DNA of 64,000 nucleotides from Pelobacter sp. (GTDB lineage Bacteria; Desulfobacterota; Desulfuromonadia; Geobacterales; Pseudopelobacteraceae): the NCBI GenBank assembly GCA_030824515.1, contig JAVBXN010000019.1, positions 1 through 64,000 on the forward strand, read 5' to 3'. Positions 29,640-38,737 of the stretch are shown here, one piece after another; the first letter of the stretch is position 1; each line of letters opens with the position of its first letter. The translations under genes and the position numbers were made by a program. Below the pieces are notes generated by a model that was given only the letters and a program-made list of their open reading frames with translations, searched no databases and was not told where the DNA came from.

Positions 29640-30959
29640 CTATTTTTCCAATTCGCCCAGAAGCGAATTGGGATAGGCCTTGGCAATACGTACCTGTACG
29701 AAGCTGCCGATCAATGAAGTGTCTCCGCTGAAATTAACGATACGGCCGTTGTCAGCCTTGCCGGATACCTGTCCCGTCAGCTTCCCCTTCCCTTCGACCA
29801 GAACAGTCTGCAGTCCGCCGACATACTCCCGGCATATTTCCAGATTGATGCGCTTTTGCAGTGTCATCAGTCGATCCAGGCGGGCCAGTTTCTGGTTGCG
29901 GGTCAGCTCTTCAGACAGTTCGGCGGCCTTGGTGCCGGGACGCGGCGAATATACGAAGGTGAACAGGTCGATGTAGCGCACCTCTTCCACCAATGATAGC
30001 GTCTGTTCAAAATCGTCGTCCGACTCACCGGGAAAACCGACGATGATGTCACCGGTAATCACGATTCCCGGCCGGGCGGCCTTGAGCTTGCGGACCTTGT
30101 CCAGATACGATTCACGGCTGTAGCCGCGTTTCATTCGCTTCAGCACCTCATCACTGCCGGATTGGGCCGGAAGATGAATCTGGCCGCACAGCTTGGGCAC
30201 GTCACCAAAACAGGCAATCAGATCATCTGACATGTCCTTGGGATGCGATGTGGTAAAACGGATGCGCTCTATTTCGGACACTTGTGCCACCTGACGGATC
30301 AGTTCCGCGAAGCTTGGCTCGCTCTCGGCCTTCAGCCCGTAGGAATTGACGTTCTGGCCAAGCAGCACGACCTCCCGGACCCCTTCATCGGCCAACTGGC
30401 GGATTTCTGCCAGGATATCCGCCGAACGGCGGCTGATCTCCCGCCCCCGTACATAAGGTACGATGCAGTAGGAGCAGAAGTTGTCACACCCCTGCATCAC
30501 GGTAACAAAACGGGAGAGACTGGATTTCGCCCTGATTGACGGAAACAGGTCCAGGCGCTGGTCATTGTCAATAAAGGAGGTTTCCGAACGGCGCTGTCCC
30601 TGTTCGGCCCCCCTGACCATATCCGGCAGCAGGTGCAGGTTATGGGTGCCGAAAACCAGATCCAGGTAGGGGAATTTGTTCAGTAGCTCTTCCCCCTCCT
30701 GCTGTGCCACGCAACCACCGACAGCGATAATCTGCGACTTCCCGTCACGCTTGTAGATGCGGAGGTTCTGGAGACGCTTGTAGACCTTCTCCTCTGCGCC
30801 GCCCCTGACGCTGCAGGTATTCAGCATGATCATATCAGCGACGGACGGATCGTTGGTCGGAGCGTACCCCAGATCTGAAAGCATAGTGACGATCCGCTCC
30901 GAATCGTTCACATTCATCTGGCAACCAAAGGTTTCCATGTAAATAAGTTTATCAATCAT
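29640..30959 (-). CDS. miaB: tRNA-2-methylthio-N6-dimethylallyladenosine synthase MiaB
   Basis: Radical-SAM methylthiotransferase acting on A37 of tRNAs; 439 residues. The order is: N-terminal UPF0004 domain ([16 protein letters not shown], with further Cys in [12 protein letters not shown] and [10 protein letters not shown]) for the auxiliary iron-sulfur cluster, the radical-SAM motif in [18 protein letters not shown] (CX3CX2C), and a C-terminal TRAM domain. The related enzymes RimO and MtaB are less likely given the MiaB-type FGCQMN and YVRGRE. It starts the miaB-glnS-era-der operon. No ribosome site is visible in front of the ATG at 30959 and the predicted promoter is very close. Confidence 0.95.
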   Translation of the reverse strand: MIDKLIYMETFGCQMNVNDSERIVTMLSDLGYAPTNDPSVADMIMLNTCSVRGGAEEKVYKRLQNLRIYKRDGKSQIIAVGGCVAQQEGEELLNKFPYLDLVFGTHNLHLLPDMVRGAEQGQRRSETSFIDNDQRLDLFPSIRAKSSLSRFVTVMQGCDNFCSYCIVPYVRGREISRRSADILAEIRQLADEGVREVVLLGQNVNSYGLKAESEPSFAELIRQVAQVSEIERIRFTTSHPKDMSDDLIACFGDVPKLCGQIHLPAQSGSDEVLKRMKRGYSRESYLDKVRKLKAARPGIVITGDIIVGFPGESDDDFEQTLSLVEEVRYIDLFTFVYSPRPGTKAAELSEELTRNQKLARLDRLMTLQKRINLEICREYVGGLQTVLVEGKGKLTGQVSGKADNGRIVNFSGDTSLIGSFVQVRIAKAYPNSLLGELEK

Positions 30960-30970
30960 AAGAATTGATC

Positions 30971-31000
30971 TATATACCCTTTAACAGACTGTAAAGTCAA
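30971..31000 (-). promoter_or_regulatory. Sigma-70-type promoter of the miaB operon
   Basis: On the minus strand: TTGACT (31000-30995), an 18-base spacer, then TATATA (30976-30971). The expected start near 30964 is only about five bases from the miaB ATG, which would give an almost leaderless message. Confidence 0.5.
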
Positions 31001-31108
31001 TAAAATTGGGTTTTTAAACGCATTCAAACTGATTGCGGCCTTGACAAATCCAGGGCCGGAGAAGTAATGTTCAAAATTTTGCAGTGGAATTTATAGAGAG
31101 ATCAAACG

Positions 31109-31816
31109 ATGATTATTGACTGGAACTGCATAGAGACTGTACTGCTGGATATGGATGGAACCATCCTGGACCGTCATTTTGACGACCACTTCTGGCTTGA
31201 GCACGTACCGCAGCGTTGGGCTGTCCAAAATCGCACAACTATCGAGCATGCCAAGAAACATCTCTACGAGTTATTTCGATCGCAGGAAAACACTCTAAAC
31301 TGGACCGACCTTGACTACTGGTCCGACCGCCTCAAACTCGACATCCCGCTTCTGAAACGGGAGATAGAACATCTGATTGCTGTTCATCCACATGTAGTCG
31401 ACTTCCTGCTGTTTTTAAAGCAGCACCGTAAAACCGTCTGGCTGGTGACCAACGCACATTCTAAAACGCTGGATCTGAAGATGCGGACAACCCGCATCGG
31501 GCCTTATTTTGACGGCATCATATCCGCCCACCAGGTCGGGCTCCCCAAAGAAGACGACCGCTTCTGGGGCAAGCTGCAGAATTTCATCAGCTATGACCCC
31601 GAGCGTACAATGCTGGGTGAAGACAGCGAGACCAACCTTGCAACCGCCGAACGGTTCGGCATTCGCTACCTGATCTACATCAGCCGCTATAGTTCCAGAA
31701 TCACGCCGCAGCCATCGAAGCGATTCCAGACCATAGAATATTTCAACAGACTCATACCAACACAAGCTTCAAGCTGTGTCGCGCCTGTTTTGAAGAGCAC
31801 GGAACCCTCTGCATGA
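31109..31816 (+). CDS. HAD-superfamily hydrolase, YrfG-like (GMP/IMP nucleotidase type)
   Basis: 235-residue haloacid dehalogenase phosphatase. Motif I is VLLDMDGTILD with both catalytic aspartates. Motif II is in WLVTNAH, the motif III lysine is in VGLPKEDDRF, and motif IV is MLGEDSETNL. The N-terminal wording (WNCIETVLLDMDGTILDRHF) and the DDHFWLEHVP cap segment resemble YrfG-type nucleotidases. The exact substrate is inferred. A GAGAG ribosome site precedes the ATG. A TTGACA box lies at 31041-31046 with a poor -10. The last codons overlap the next gene by four bases (ATGA). Confidence 0.85.
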   Translation: MIIDWNCIETVLLDMDGTILDRHFDDHFWLEHVPQRWAVQNRTTIEHAKKHLYELFRSQENTLNWTDLDYWSDRLKLDIPLLKREIEHLIAVHPHVVDFLLFLKQHRKTVWLVTNAHSKTLDLKMRTTRIGPYFDGIISAHQVGLPKEDDRFWGKLQNFISYDPERTMLGEDSETNLATAERFGIRYLIYISRYSSRITPQPSKRFQTIEYFNRLIPTQASSCVAPVLKSTEPSA

Positions 31817-32634
31817 AAACATTACTGATCTGCTGTGCCATCCTGCTGCTGAATTTGATATCGGACGCCACTGCTGCGGAAAGCGAACTGCAAATCGGCA
31901 AGTTCAGCACCGGCAGTCTTGACGGCTGGAAAGTACAGACTATCTGGAACTCCAGGAAAACAAGTTATTCGTTCGTGCCTAAAAACGGAAATAAAGCTTT
32001 GATGGGCAAAAGCAGTGACAGTGCCTCCGGCCTGATCAACAAAATTGAAATCGATCCAAAGCAGTACCCGATCATCAAATGGTCCTGGAAAATCGATCAC
32101 ACCGTCAAGAAAGGTAATGAAAGAACCAAGGAAGGACATGACTTTGCGGCCCGCCTGTACGTGGTTTTCTCCAGGGGTTTCTTTTTTAGAACCCGTGCCA
32201 TCGAATATGTCTGGGGTAACGTGATGCACAAAGGAGAAACGGTGCGCAGCCCTTATTCCAACAATGTGGTCATGATTGCGGTGGATGCGGGAGAGGAAAC
32301 GGCCGGTCAGTGGATATCACACAAACGCAATTATTACGAGGATTACCGTGCGGCGTTTGGCGAAGAGGCGCCCAAGGTAGGCGCAATTGCAATTATGACC
32401 GACAGCGACAACACCCATGAAAACGCGGTCGGATATTACGGAGATATCAGCCTGTTAGCTGTTGTAAAAAATGAAGAATCAAAAACGAAGGAACCAAAAA
32501 CAAGGGAGGCTGCCCCAAAGGAACAGCCTCACAAGGATAATCATCTAAAAGAAACGGAGCCGAAAGGGCAGCCGAATAACAACCAGCCGGTCACGCTCCC
32601 AGTGCCGCCTGCACCGGCGCAGTCACTACCATGA
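31813..32634 (+). CDS. Exported DUF3047 family protein
   Basis: 273 residues with a Sec signal peptide (LLICCAILLLNLISDATAA). Residues 25-220 match the DUF3047 pattern: IIKWSWKIDH, DFAARLYVVFSRG, NVVMIAVDAGEE and AIMTDSDNTHENAVGYYGDI. The fold is a beta-sandwich of unknown function, usually periplasmic. The C-terminal 50 residues are a Lys/Glu/Pro-rich tail with repeated KEP/KEQP units. Translation is coupled to the HAD phosphatase. No function is established for the family as far as I know. Confidence 0.8.
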   Translation: MKTLLICCAILLLNLISDATAAESELQIGKFSTGSLDGWKVQTIWNSRKTSYSFVPKNGNKALMGKSSDSASGLINKIEIDPKQYPIIKWSWKIDHTVKKGNERTKEGHDFAARLYVVFSRGFFFRTRAIEYVWGNVMHKGETVRSPYSNNVVMIAVDAGEETAGQWISHKRNYYEDYRAAFGEEAPKVGAIAIMTDSDNTHENAVGYYGDISLLAVVKNEESKTKEPKTREAAPKEQPHKDNHLKETEPKGQPNNNQPVTLPVPPAPAQSLP

Positions 32635-32740
32635 GTTCACCAGTTAAAATGTAATCGGTTGAAATCTGGAGTTCCAAGAGCACTATGCTTATATCTGTCA
32701 CCATTTGCATATACACATGTCCTCATTATCCGGATCCTCT

Positions 32741-33382
32741 TCACAGTTTTAATATAATATTATGTGGTGGTTCAGGTGGGATTGGAAGTGGAATTGGATC
32801 AACCGTTGCTGTAAGCTTTCCTGAAGATCCTGATTTATAATATTCAGTCGCAAAAGATTTTGCACTTATTGAACATTTATAACTTAACGATTCATTTGGT
32901 TTAACAGTTACAAGAAAACGGGTTTTTTCCTCTGCCACTTTTGATGATCCGGAAAAGTTGACCAAGCCGACACCATCGTCCTTCCTCGATATCGTAGCGG
33001 TATTGGAATAATCATATTTCTCATTTAACACTCCATTTACCATAAGTTCAATACCGCCAGATGCTAAGCCACCTTCGTAATGATCCAGTGAATATCCTGG
33101 CTGCAGATTAAAAGAATAATCGAGTGTTATATAATAATTAATTTCTTTCGATGATGTATTAGTCAATGTTGTTTCGATCCAGGCTTCAGAGTAAACATCA
33201 CCAACAGGTAATTCCAAGTTTTTTGATTCTACTTCCAGCGTTCCAGAACAAGAGGCAGTTGCATTGTTACTGCCCCAGGGTCTATCTGATGATAGTGTTA
33301 CTTTATCAGTAAGATTACTACAATCCTTCATATCAGAGTTGTCTGGCATTTGGTTTCCATTGATTTTAGCTCCAATTTTCAT
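32741..33382 (-). CDS. Hypothetical protein, AT-rich orphan
   Basis: 213 residues, no family recognised. It begins MKIGAKINGNQM, has no signal peptide or membrane segment, is rich in Ser/Thr/Asn and looks all-beta (WIETTLTNTSSKEINYYITLDY; RFLVTVKPNESLSYKC). It has a Pro-rich C-terminus (PIPLPIPPEPPHNI). An AAAGGGGG ribosome site precedes the start. Base composition and codon use are clearly more AT-rich than the flanking genes, which suggests recent acquisition. It is convergent with the DUF3047 gene and isolated from its other neighbours. The compositional change and length make it a probable real gene. Confidence 0.65.
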   Translation of the reverse strand: MKIGAKINGNQMPDNSDMKDCSNLTDKVTLSSDRPWGSNNATASCSGTLEVESKNLELPVGDVYSEAWIETTLTNTSSKEINYYITLDYSFNLQPGYSLDHYEGGLASGGIELMVNGVLNEKYDYSNTATISRKDDGVGLVNFSGSSKVAEEKTRFLVTVKPNESLSYKCSISAKSFATEYYKSGSSGKLTATVDPIPLPIPPEPPHNIILKL

Positions 33383-33541
33383 TGATACCCCCTTTAAAAG
33401 ATTCTGCTGCGGTTAAAAATGGCTGCAATGCAAATCAGGAAATTGCTAATAATGCTATTGTTCTAATGGTCTCCTTAAAACACATCTGGAAGTGTATGCT
33501 CATCTTTACTTCAGGAAGTGATATTTAAATGGTTATCAGGG

Positions 33542-33883
33542 TTACATTCTGCTGAGGATTGTCCTGAACTTTTCCAGCTTGGAGGCGCCTTCTTCAATCA
33601 GGCGAATCAGGTCTTTACGGGCGCTGCCGGCCACGTCTTTCCCCTTCTCAACCAGCTCTTCTGTTTTATCACCAATGGTTTCAACCAGATTGTTCACATT
33701 TGAAGCAAGGTCATCAACCACTTCATCAGCCCGGTTGCGAACCTTTTTGGAATAACGTACGATATCTTTTCTGGTTCTGGTTCCGGACTGCGGTGCAAAC
33801 AGCAATGCAAGCCCCGCCCCGATGACGCCCCCCGCAAAGATCAACAATGCCGCCGCCGCTACTTTTTTATCCCTGTCTTCCAT
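33542..33883 (-). CDS. YtxH-domain membrane-associated protein
   Basis: 113 residues. An N-terminal glycine-rich membrane segment (AAAALLIFAGGVIGAGLALLFAPQSG) is followed by TRTRKDIV and a long charged amphipathic helix (DLASNVNNLVETIGDKTEEL). This is the YtxH/general-stress layout: a small inner-membrane anchor with a cytoplasmic helical tail. Ribosome site AAAGGGGG. Function in the family is undefined; links to stress or envelope have been suggested. Confidence 0.8.
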   Translation of the reverse strand: MEDRDKKVAAAALLIFAGGVIGAGLALLFAPQSGTRTRKDIVRYSKKVRNRADEVVDDLASNVNNLVETIGDKTEELVEKGKDVAGSARKDLIRLIEEGASKLEKFRTILSRM

Positions 33884-33960
33884 GATATCCCCCTTTTATT
33901 AATTGGCTTTGTTACATTGTACTCCAGCAGGATAATATCTCAAGCCAATCTTGATACCTG

Positions 33961-35343
33961 TCAGCAGATCTTGCGAACTTTGTAAAAGCGCCCCTTGACC
34001 TTGTTTTTGCCCAGGCATGCCAGAGCCTGATCTACGCTTGAGCGCACGATCGCCACATAGGCGTGCAACTCAAGCACATCGATCTTGCCGACTTCGCTCC
34101 CAGCAATTCCGCCCTCGCCGGTCAGCGCGCCCAGTATATCACCGGGGCGCAACTTGTTTTTACGCCCACCGTCGATGCACAGTGTCACCATGGGAGGCGC
34201 CAGCGGTCTTGCCGCTGTTGAAGCCAGCGAATCCAGATCCCCACGGGGGATGCCGCTCCCCAGCGCAGCCTCAATCGCCTGCACCCGCCGAGATTCCCGG
34301 GCTGTGACCAGGCTTAACGCCAGACCCTGTTCCCCGGCCCGTCCGGTCCGGCCTATTCTGTGAATATGAATTTCAGGATCGCGGGGCAATTCATAATTGA
34401 TCACCGCCGAGAGCTCCTTGATGTCCAGGCCGCGGGCGGCCACATCGGTAGCGACCAGCACCGAAACACTCCTGTTGGCAAAGCGTGCCAGAACCTGATC
34501 ACGATCGCGCTGGTCCAGGTCGCCATGGATGGCCAGTGCTGAAAACCCGCGCTTTACCAGGGCATCGGCCAGTTCCTGGCAGTCTGTTTTAGTATTGCAA
34601 AAGACCAGCGATGATTCCGGGCGATAGAAATAAAGTATCCTGGCCACGGCTTCGGTCCGTTCCGCGCTGTCCACTTCAAACAATAACTGCTCGATGACGC
34701 CTTCATCATGGGCTTCATCGACACTGACCTCGACCGGGTCGTGCTGGACAAACGCACTCATCGCGACAATCTCCTCGGGGTAAGTGGCGGAGAAAAGCAG
34801 GGTCTGCCGTTTTTCCGGGGCAGCGGCAATCAACGAGCTGATCTCGTCCTGAAAACCCATATCAAGCATGCGGTCGGCCTCATCCAGCACCAGTGTCCGA
34901 AGACAACCAAGTTCGAGGCTGCCACGCCGCAGATGGTCGAGTGAGCGACCGGGTGTGCCGACCACGACATGGACTCCATGTTCCAGCGAAGTGAGCTGGG
35001 GCCCAAAGGGAACCCCGCCGCACAGGGTCAGCACCTTGATGTTATCGGTAAAGCGCGCCAGTCGCCGCAGTTCCTTGGCCACCTGGTCGGCAAGCTCCCG
35101 GGTGGGACAAAGCACCAGCGCCTGCACGCGCAGGTTGCTGACCTCCAGATTTGTCAACAGGCCAAGACCGAAAGCGGCGGTCTTGCCGCTGCCGGTCTTG
35201 GCCCTGGCGATCACGTCCTTGCCCGCCAGGATCAGCGGCAGGCTGTGGGCCTGGATCGGCGTCATCGCAACATATCCCAGGGAGGTAAGGTTCTTGAGCA
35301 TGGGGGGCTTCAGGTGAAGTGATGAAAATTCTGTTGAGGACAT
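33961..35343 (-). CDS. dbpA: DEAD-box ATP-dependent RNA helicase DbpA
   Basis: RNA helicase of 460 residues, close to the usual DbpA length. Motifs seen: Q motif region (MTPIQAHSLPLIL), I AKTGSGKT, Ia PTRELADQV, II VLDEADRMLDMGF, III SAT, VI HRIGRTGRAG. The last 75 residues (KLRPGDILGALTGEGGI to YKVRKIC) match the DbpA RNA-binding domain that recognises helix 92 of 23S rRNA, so a role in 50S assembly is likely. The frame is open upstream to 35502 through the tRNA gene, so the ATG at 35343, where homology begins, is chosen. Confidence 0.93.
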   Translation of the reverse strand: MSSTEFSSLHLKPPMLKNLTSLGYVAMTPIQAHSLPLILAGKDVIARAKTGSGKTAAFGLGLLTNLEVSNLRVQALVLCPTRELADQVAKELRRLARFTDNIKVLTLCGGVPFGPQLTSLEHGVHVVVGTPGRSLDHLRRGSLELGCLRTLVLDEADRMLDMGFQDEISSLIAAAPEKRQTLLFSATYPEEIVAMSAFVQHDPVEVSVDEAHDEGVIEQLLFEVDSAERTEAVARILYFYRPESSLVFCNTKTDCQELADALVKRGFSALAIHGDLDQRDRDQVLARFANRSVSVLVATDVAARGLDIKELSAVINYELPRDPEIHIHRIGRTGRAGEQGLALSLVTARESRRVQAIEAALGSGIPRGDLDSLASTAARPLAPPMVTLCIDGGRKNKLRPGDILGALTGEGGIAGSEVGKIDVLELHAYVAIVRSSVDQALACLGKNKVKGRFYKVRKIC

Positions 35344-35403
35344 GCAATACTCTCTTTTCAGTATATAACTGGATGTTCTTAAAATCAGCGCCCGCAGAAA
35401 CAA

Positions 35404-35433
35404 AAATGGCCACAGACCGGCTGTGACCATTTT
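35404..35433 (-). terminator. Intrinsic terminator of tRNA-Thr
   Basis: Stem AAATGG.CACAG / CTGTG.CCATTT with one mismatch around a short GC-rich loop, followed on the minus strand by a T run. It lies between the tRNA 3' end and dbpA. Confidence 0.75.
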
Positions 35434-35441
35434 GACTTTAC

Positions 35442-35517
35442 TGGAGCCGATTGTCGGAATCGAACCGACGACCTCATCATTACGAGTGATGTGCTCTACC
35501 AACTGAGCTAAATCGGC
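35442..35517 (-). tRNA. tRNA-Thr (anticodon CGU)
   Basis: 76 bases on the minus strand, from GCCGATT to an encoded CCA tail. The acceptor arms GCCGATT / AATCGGC pair fully. The D arm AGCTCAGTTGGTAGAGC, anticodon loop CTCGTAA (anticodon CGT, reading ACG) and T loop GGTTCGAATCC are canonical. It has its own promoter and terminator. Confidence 0.96.
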
Positions 35518-35552
35518 AATCTGGTTTCGGTCGCAGTGACCGTGGACCTGGA

Positions 35553-35582
35553 TAATTACCCTAAAACAGAGCCTGCTGTCAA
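35553..35582 (-). promoter_or_regulatory. Sigma-70-type promoter of tRNA-Thr
   Basis: On the minus strand: TTGACA (35582-35577), an 18-base spacer, then TAATTA (35558-35553). The predicted start near 35546 is about 30 bases before the mature tRNA 5' end. Confidence 0.65.
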
Positions 35583-35681
35583 TGCCATAAAGCTTTTTTC
35601 CAATGAAATTTCTGCTTTACCGCCGCCCGGATTAAAGCTACTATCTACCCCCTGAAAATCAATCAAATCCTCTCGGTTCAA

Positions 35682-36518
35682 ATGGTCGCCATGTACTTTC
35701 GAATTATTACCGCATCAATCCTGCTGTTCCTGACAACCCTGCCGGCGCATGCGGCAAAGTCAACCTCGATCACACGCCTCGGCCATGCCATCCAGATGGG
35801 CGCCTTCGCCGATGTGAAAAACGCAGAACGTTTTACCACCAGACTGCAGTCCAAAGGGATCGAAGCTTTCTATTTCCGCAAGGACAACGGTGTTTACGCC
35901 GTTCGTTTCGGTGATTTTCCCAGCAAGGAGAAAGCGCGCGCCGTGGCCAACAAGCTTGTTGCCGACCGTCTGATCGACAGCTACTACATCGCCCCCCCCA
36001 ACGAGATCGTCTTCAGCCGTCCCAGGGAAGCGGGCTGGGAAAAACAGCAGCCGGACGAGGTCAGAAAACCCCACGAGCCGCTTCAACCGGTAGTTCCGAA
36101 GGAGCCACCCGTCAAGCCGCAGCCCAAACCGGCCAAGAAGGAAAAGGACATGGGCGATATCGCTGCGCGCACAGCTGAACGCTTCGTCGGCATCCCCTAC
36201 CGCTGGGGCGGCGACAACGTTGTGGAAGGCATGGATTGCAGCGGATTCGTCAGGGCTGTCTACAACCTGTGCGGCCTGAGCATCCCGAGAACCTCCCGCG
36301 ACCAGTACCGCGCCGGCGACGCGGTCTCCAGACAGGATCTGCAGGACGGGGACCTGGTCTTCTTCGGCGCCTCGGCCGACAAGATCAATCATGTCGGCAT
36401 CTATGTCGGCGGCGGCAAATTCGTGCATGCTCCCCGGCGTGGCGAAGAGATCCGGGTTACCTCGGTTGATGAGAATTATTTTGACAAACGCTACGTCGGC
36501 GCACGGCGCTATTTTTAA
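35682..36518 (+). CDS. Exported NlpC/P60 endopeptidase with SPOR domain
   Basis: 278 residues: Sec signal peptide (ITASILLFLTTLPAHA), a SPOR-like domain (about 30-105; HAIQMGAFADVKNAERFTTRL) that binds denuded septal glycan, a Pro/Lys linker, and a C-terminal NlpC/P60 cysteine peptidase. The catalytic Cys is in MDCSGFVRAVYN (about residue 186), with the histidine of NHVGIYVGGG and a further His in FVHAP. It should cleave cell-wall peptide bonds in the periplasm, probably at division sites. The ATG at 35691 nine bases downstream is an equally good start; neither has a clear ribosome site. It is followed 26 bases later by the DUF1015 gene. Confidence 0.9.
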   Translation: MVAMYFRIITASILLFLTTLPAHAAKSTSITRLGHAIQMGAFADVKNAERFTTRLQSKGIEAFYFRKDNGVYAVRFGDFPSKEKARAVANKLVADRLIDSYYIAPPNEIVFSRPREAGWEKQQPDEVRKPHEPLQPVVPKEPPVKPQPKPAKKEKDMGDIAARTAERFVGIPYRWGGDNVVEGMDCSGFVRAVYNLCGLSIPRTSRDQYRAGDAVSRQDLQDGDLVFFGASADKINHVGIYVGGGKFVHAPRRGEEIRVTSVDENYFDKRYVGARRYF

Positions 36519-36544
36519 TATTCCACAGGCATAAAGGATCAGAT

Positions 36545-37786
36545 ATGGCCATCATCAAACCATTCCGCGCGCTGCGCCCCCCCAGAGAGCTGGCTGAAAA
36601 AGTCGCCGCCCTGCCCTACGACGTGATGGACGTCGAGGAAGCCAGGGGTATGGCCGCCGGAAATCCCAACAGCTTCCTGCACGTCTCCCGCCCAGAGATC
36701 GACTTGCCGGCGGAGATCGACCCGCACGACGAACCTGTGTACCTCCGGGGCAAAACCAACCTGAAGGAGTTCATCGCGCGCGGCGTTCTGGTACAGGACG
36801 GCAGCGATTCGTTCTACGTCTATCGCCAACGCATGGGCAATATCACCCAGACCGGACTGGTGGTCTGCGCCAGCGTGGACGACTACCAGGAGGGGGTGAT
36901 CAAGAAGCACGAGCACACCCGCGCCGACAAGGAAGAGGATCGCGTCAAGCATATCGATTACCTGGACGCCAATGATGAGCCGGTCTTTTACCTTTCACGC
37001 TCCTGCGGAGAGGTCGAGGGGATCATTGAAGGGGTCACCAACGGCCGGCCGGAATACGACTTTGTCAGCGACGACGGAGTTGGCCACACCCTCTGGGTGG
37101 TGGCGGACCGGAGCCTGATCGAACGGCTGATCGTGCTGTTCGCGGCAATTCCGAAACTGTACGTCGCCGACGGCCACCACCGCAGCGCCGCCGCCGGGCG
37201 GGTGCGCGAACTGCGCCGGGACAAGAATCCCGGGCACACTGGCAGCGAGGAGTACAACTCTTTCCTGACCGTAATCTTCCCCGAAAACCAGCTCAACATC
37301 ATGCCATACAACCGGGTGGTCCGGGACTTGAACGGCAACGACGCGGCCGGTTTCATCGATAAGATCAGTGAGTGTTTCGATGTGATTCCCTCCGCAACGC
37401 AGGTGGTGCCGTCACAGCGCCACCATTTCGGCATGTACCTGGACGGGAACTGGTTCAGCCTTAATGCCAAATCCACGATCATCAACGAAAAAGATACCGT
37501 TGACCGGCTGGATGTATCGATCCTGCAGAACAACCTGCTGAGTCCGCTGCTCGGCATCCACAATCCACGCATCGACAAGCGCATCCATTTCGTGGGCGGC
37601 ATCCGCGGCAACGACGAGCTGGTCCGCCTGGTGGATTCGGGCGACTACGCGGTGGCCTTCGCACTCTACCCGACCTCGATCAGCGAACTGATCGAACTGG
37701 CCGACCAGGACCAGATCATGCCGCCTAAATCGACCTGGTTCGAACCCAAACTTCGCAGCGGCCTGTTCGTGCACCTGCTCGCCTGA
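36545..37786 (+). CDS. DUF1015 family protein
   Basis: 413 residues, complete DUF1015 protein. The start AIIKPFRALRPPRELAEKVAALPYDV and the internal YVADGHHRSAAAGRVREL, EEYNSFLTVIFPENQLNIMPYNRVV and KSTWFEPKLRSGLFVH are strongly conserved in the family. It is cytoplasmic, with no signal or membrane segment. The biochemical role is not established to my knowledge; the histidine-rich DGHHR motif suggests a catalytic or metal site. It is tightly linked to the sirtuin gene (five-base gap). Confidence 0.9.
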   Translation: MAIIKPFRALRPPRELAEKVAALPYDVMDVEEARGMAAGNPNSFLHVSRPEIDLPAEIDPHDEPVYLRGKTNLKEFIARGVLVQDGSDSFYVYRQRMGNITQTGLVVCASVDDYQEGVIKKHEHTRADKEEDRVKHIDYLDANDEPVFYLSRSCGEVEGIIEGVTNGRPEYDFVSDDGVGHTLWVVADRSLIERLIVLFAAIPKLYVADGHHRSAAAGRVRELRRDKNPGHTGSEEYNSFLTVIFPENQLNIMPYNRVVRDLNGNDAAGFIDKISECFDVIPSATQVVPSQRHHFGMYLDGNWFSLNAKSTIINEKDTVDRLDVSILQNNLLSPLLGIHNPRIDKRIHFVGGIRGNDELVRLVDSGDYAVAFALYPTSISELIELADQDQIMPPKSTWFEPKLRSGLFVHLLA

Positions 37787-37791
37787 TCCCC

Positions 37792-38613
37792 ATGATGACC
37801 AAACGCGCCGCACAGGCCATCAGGGAGGCCGAGGTATTCATAATCACCGCCGGAGCCGGTATGGGAGTGGATTCCGGCCTGCCTGATTTCCGTGGCGACC
37901 AGGGTTTCTGGAATGCCTACCCGATGTATGCCCGCATGGGGCTCTCCTTTGTCGATTGCGCCAATCCGGAGCACTTCGAGCGTGACCCCGCCTTCGGCTG
38001 GGGCTTTTACGGCCATCGCACCAATCTTTATCGCGAAACAGTTCCCCATCATGGTTTCCGGATCATCCTGAACTGGATAGAACGCAACAAGGCCGAATAT
38101 TTCGTGGTCACTTCCAATGTGGACGGCCAGTTCCAAAAGGCCGGCTATGCCGAAGAACAACTGCTGGAAGTACACGGTTCGATCCACCACCTGCAGTGCC
38201 TGACCCCCTGCTGCCGCAACATCTGGCCCAATACTGAACAGATCGCTATCAACATGGACACGATGCGCTCTCGCAGCATCCCCGGATGCCCTTACTGCCG
38301 CGGCGTCAGCCGCCCCAACATCCTGATGTTCGGTGACTGGTCCTGGATTTCCGATCGCACCGAACAGCAGCGCGCAAGGTTCGGCCGCTTTCAGCACAAC
38401 CAGCACAACCAGCACGGCCGGCGGACCGTGGTGATCGAAATGGGCGCCGGCCGGGCAATTCCCACCATCCGCTACACCTCGGAGGAGCTGGGGGAGAGAG
38501 CCGGAACCACCGTGATCCGCATCAACCCCCGCGAATCCGAGATTGATGCTCCGCACATTTCAATTGACTGTGGCGCACTGGAAGGCCTGCAATGCTTGGA
38601 TAAATTGGTTTAA
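37792..38613 (+). CDS. SIR2-family NAD-dependent protein deacylase (divergent)
   Basis: 273 residues with the sirtuin NAD-binding motif TAGAGMGVDSGLPDFRGDQG, the catalytic-region TSNVDGQF (the classic form is TQNID) and the catalytic His in EVHGS. A cysteine cluster CLTPCC...CPYC is in zinc-ribbon position, and VIRINPRE is also present. The Gln-to-Ser change next to the catalytic Asn and the expanded cysteine spacing mark a divergent subgroup, so the acyl preference is unknown. It follows DUF1015 by five bases. It is the last gene before the cytochrome locus and ends in a normal stop; no terminator is visible. Confidence 0.88.
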   Translation: MMTKRAAQAIREAEVFIITAGAGMGVDSGLPDFRGDQGFWNAYPMYARMGLSFVDCANPEHFERDPAFGWGFYGHRTNLYRETVPHHGFRIILNWIERNKAEYFVVTSNVDGQFQKAGYAEEQLLEVHGSIHHLQCLTPCCRNIWPNTEQIAINMDTMRSRSIPGCPYCRGVSRPNILMFGDWSWISDRTEQQRARFGRFQHNQHNQHGRRTVVIEMGAGRAIPTIRYTSEELGERAGTTVIRINPRESEIDAPHISIDCGALEGLQCLDKLV

Positions 38614-38721
38614 TTCCAGTTTCCTTATCAAAAATTCTTCTACTCATATCAAACCCTTACGTTTAGCATCCCCGATACCCTACCATTTCTAGCAAGAATC
38701 AATTAAAATTTAATATTTTTT

Positions 38722-38737
38722 TGGCACCTCTTGTGCA
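38722..38737 (+). promoter_or_regulatory. Predicted sigma-54 promoter of the cytochrome/giant-protein locus
   Basis: TGGCACCTCTTGTGCA: the -24 GG and -12 GC are exactly spaced and TGGCAC is perfect, with one change in the -12 box (GTGC for TTGC). Transcription would start near 38748, leaving a leader of about 90 bases before the cytochrome ATG at 38840. No duplicated activator palindrome is obvious in 38614-38720. Confidence 0.65.

Noticed and set aside
27895-29676. 593-codon open frame on the plus strand
   Set aside because: Antisense shadow of glnS, which is complete with both synthetase motifs; no ribosome site or family match.
35344-35502. N-terminal extension of DbpA
   Set aside because: The extra 53 codons run through the tRNA-Thr gene and its terminator; homology begins at the ATG at 35343.
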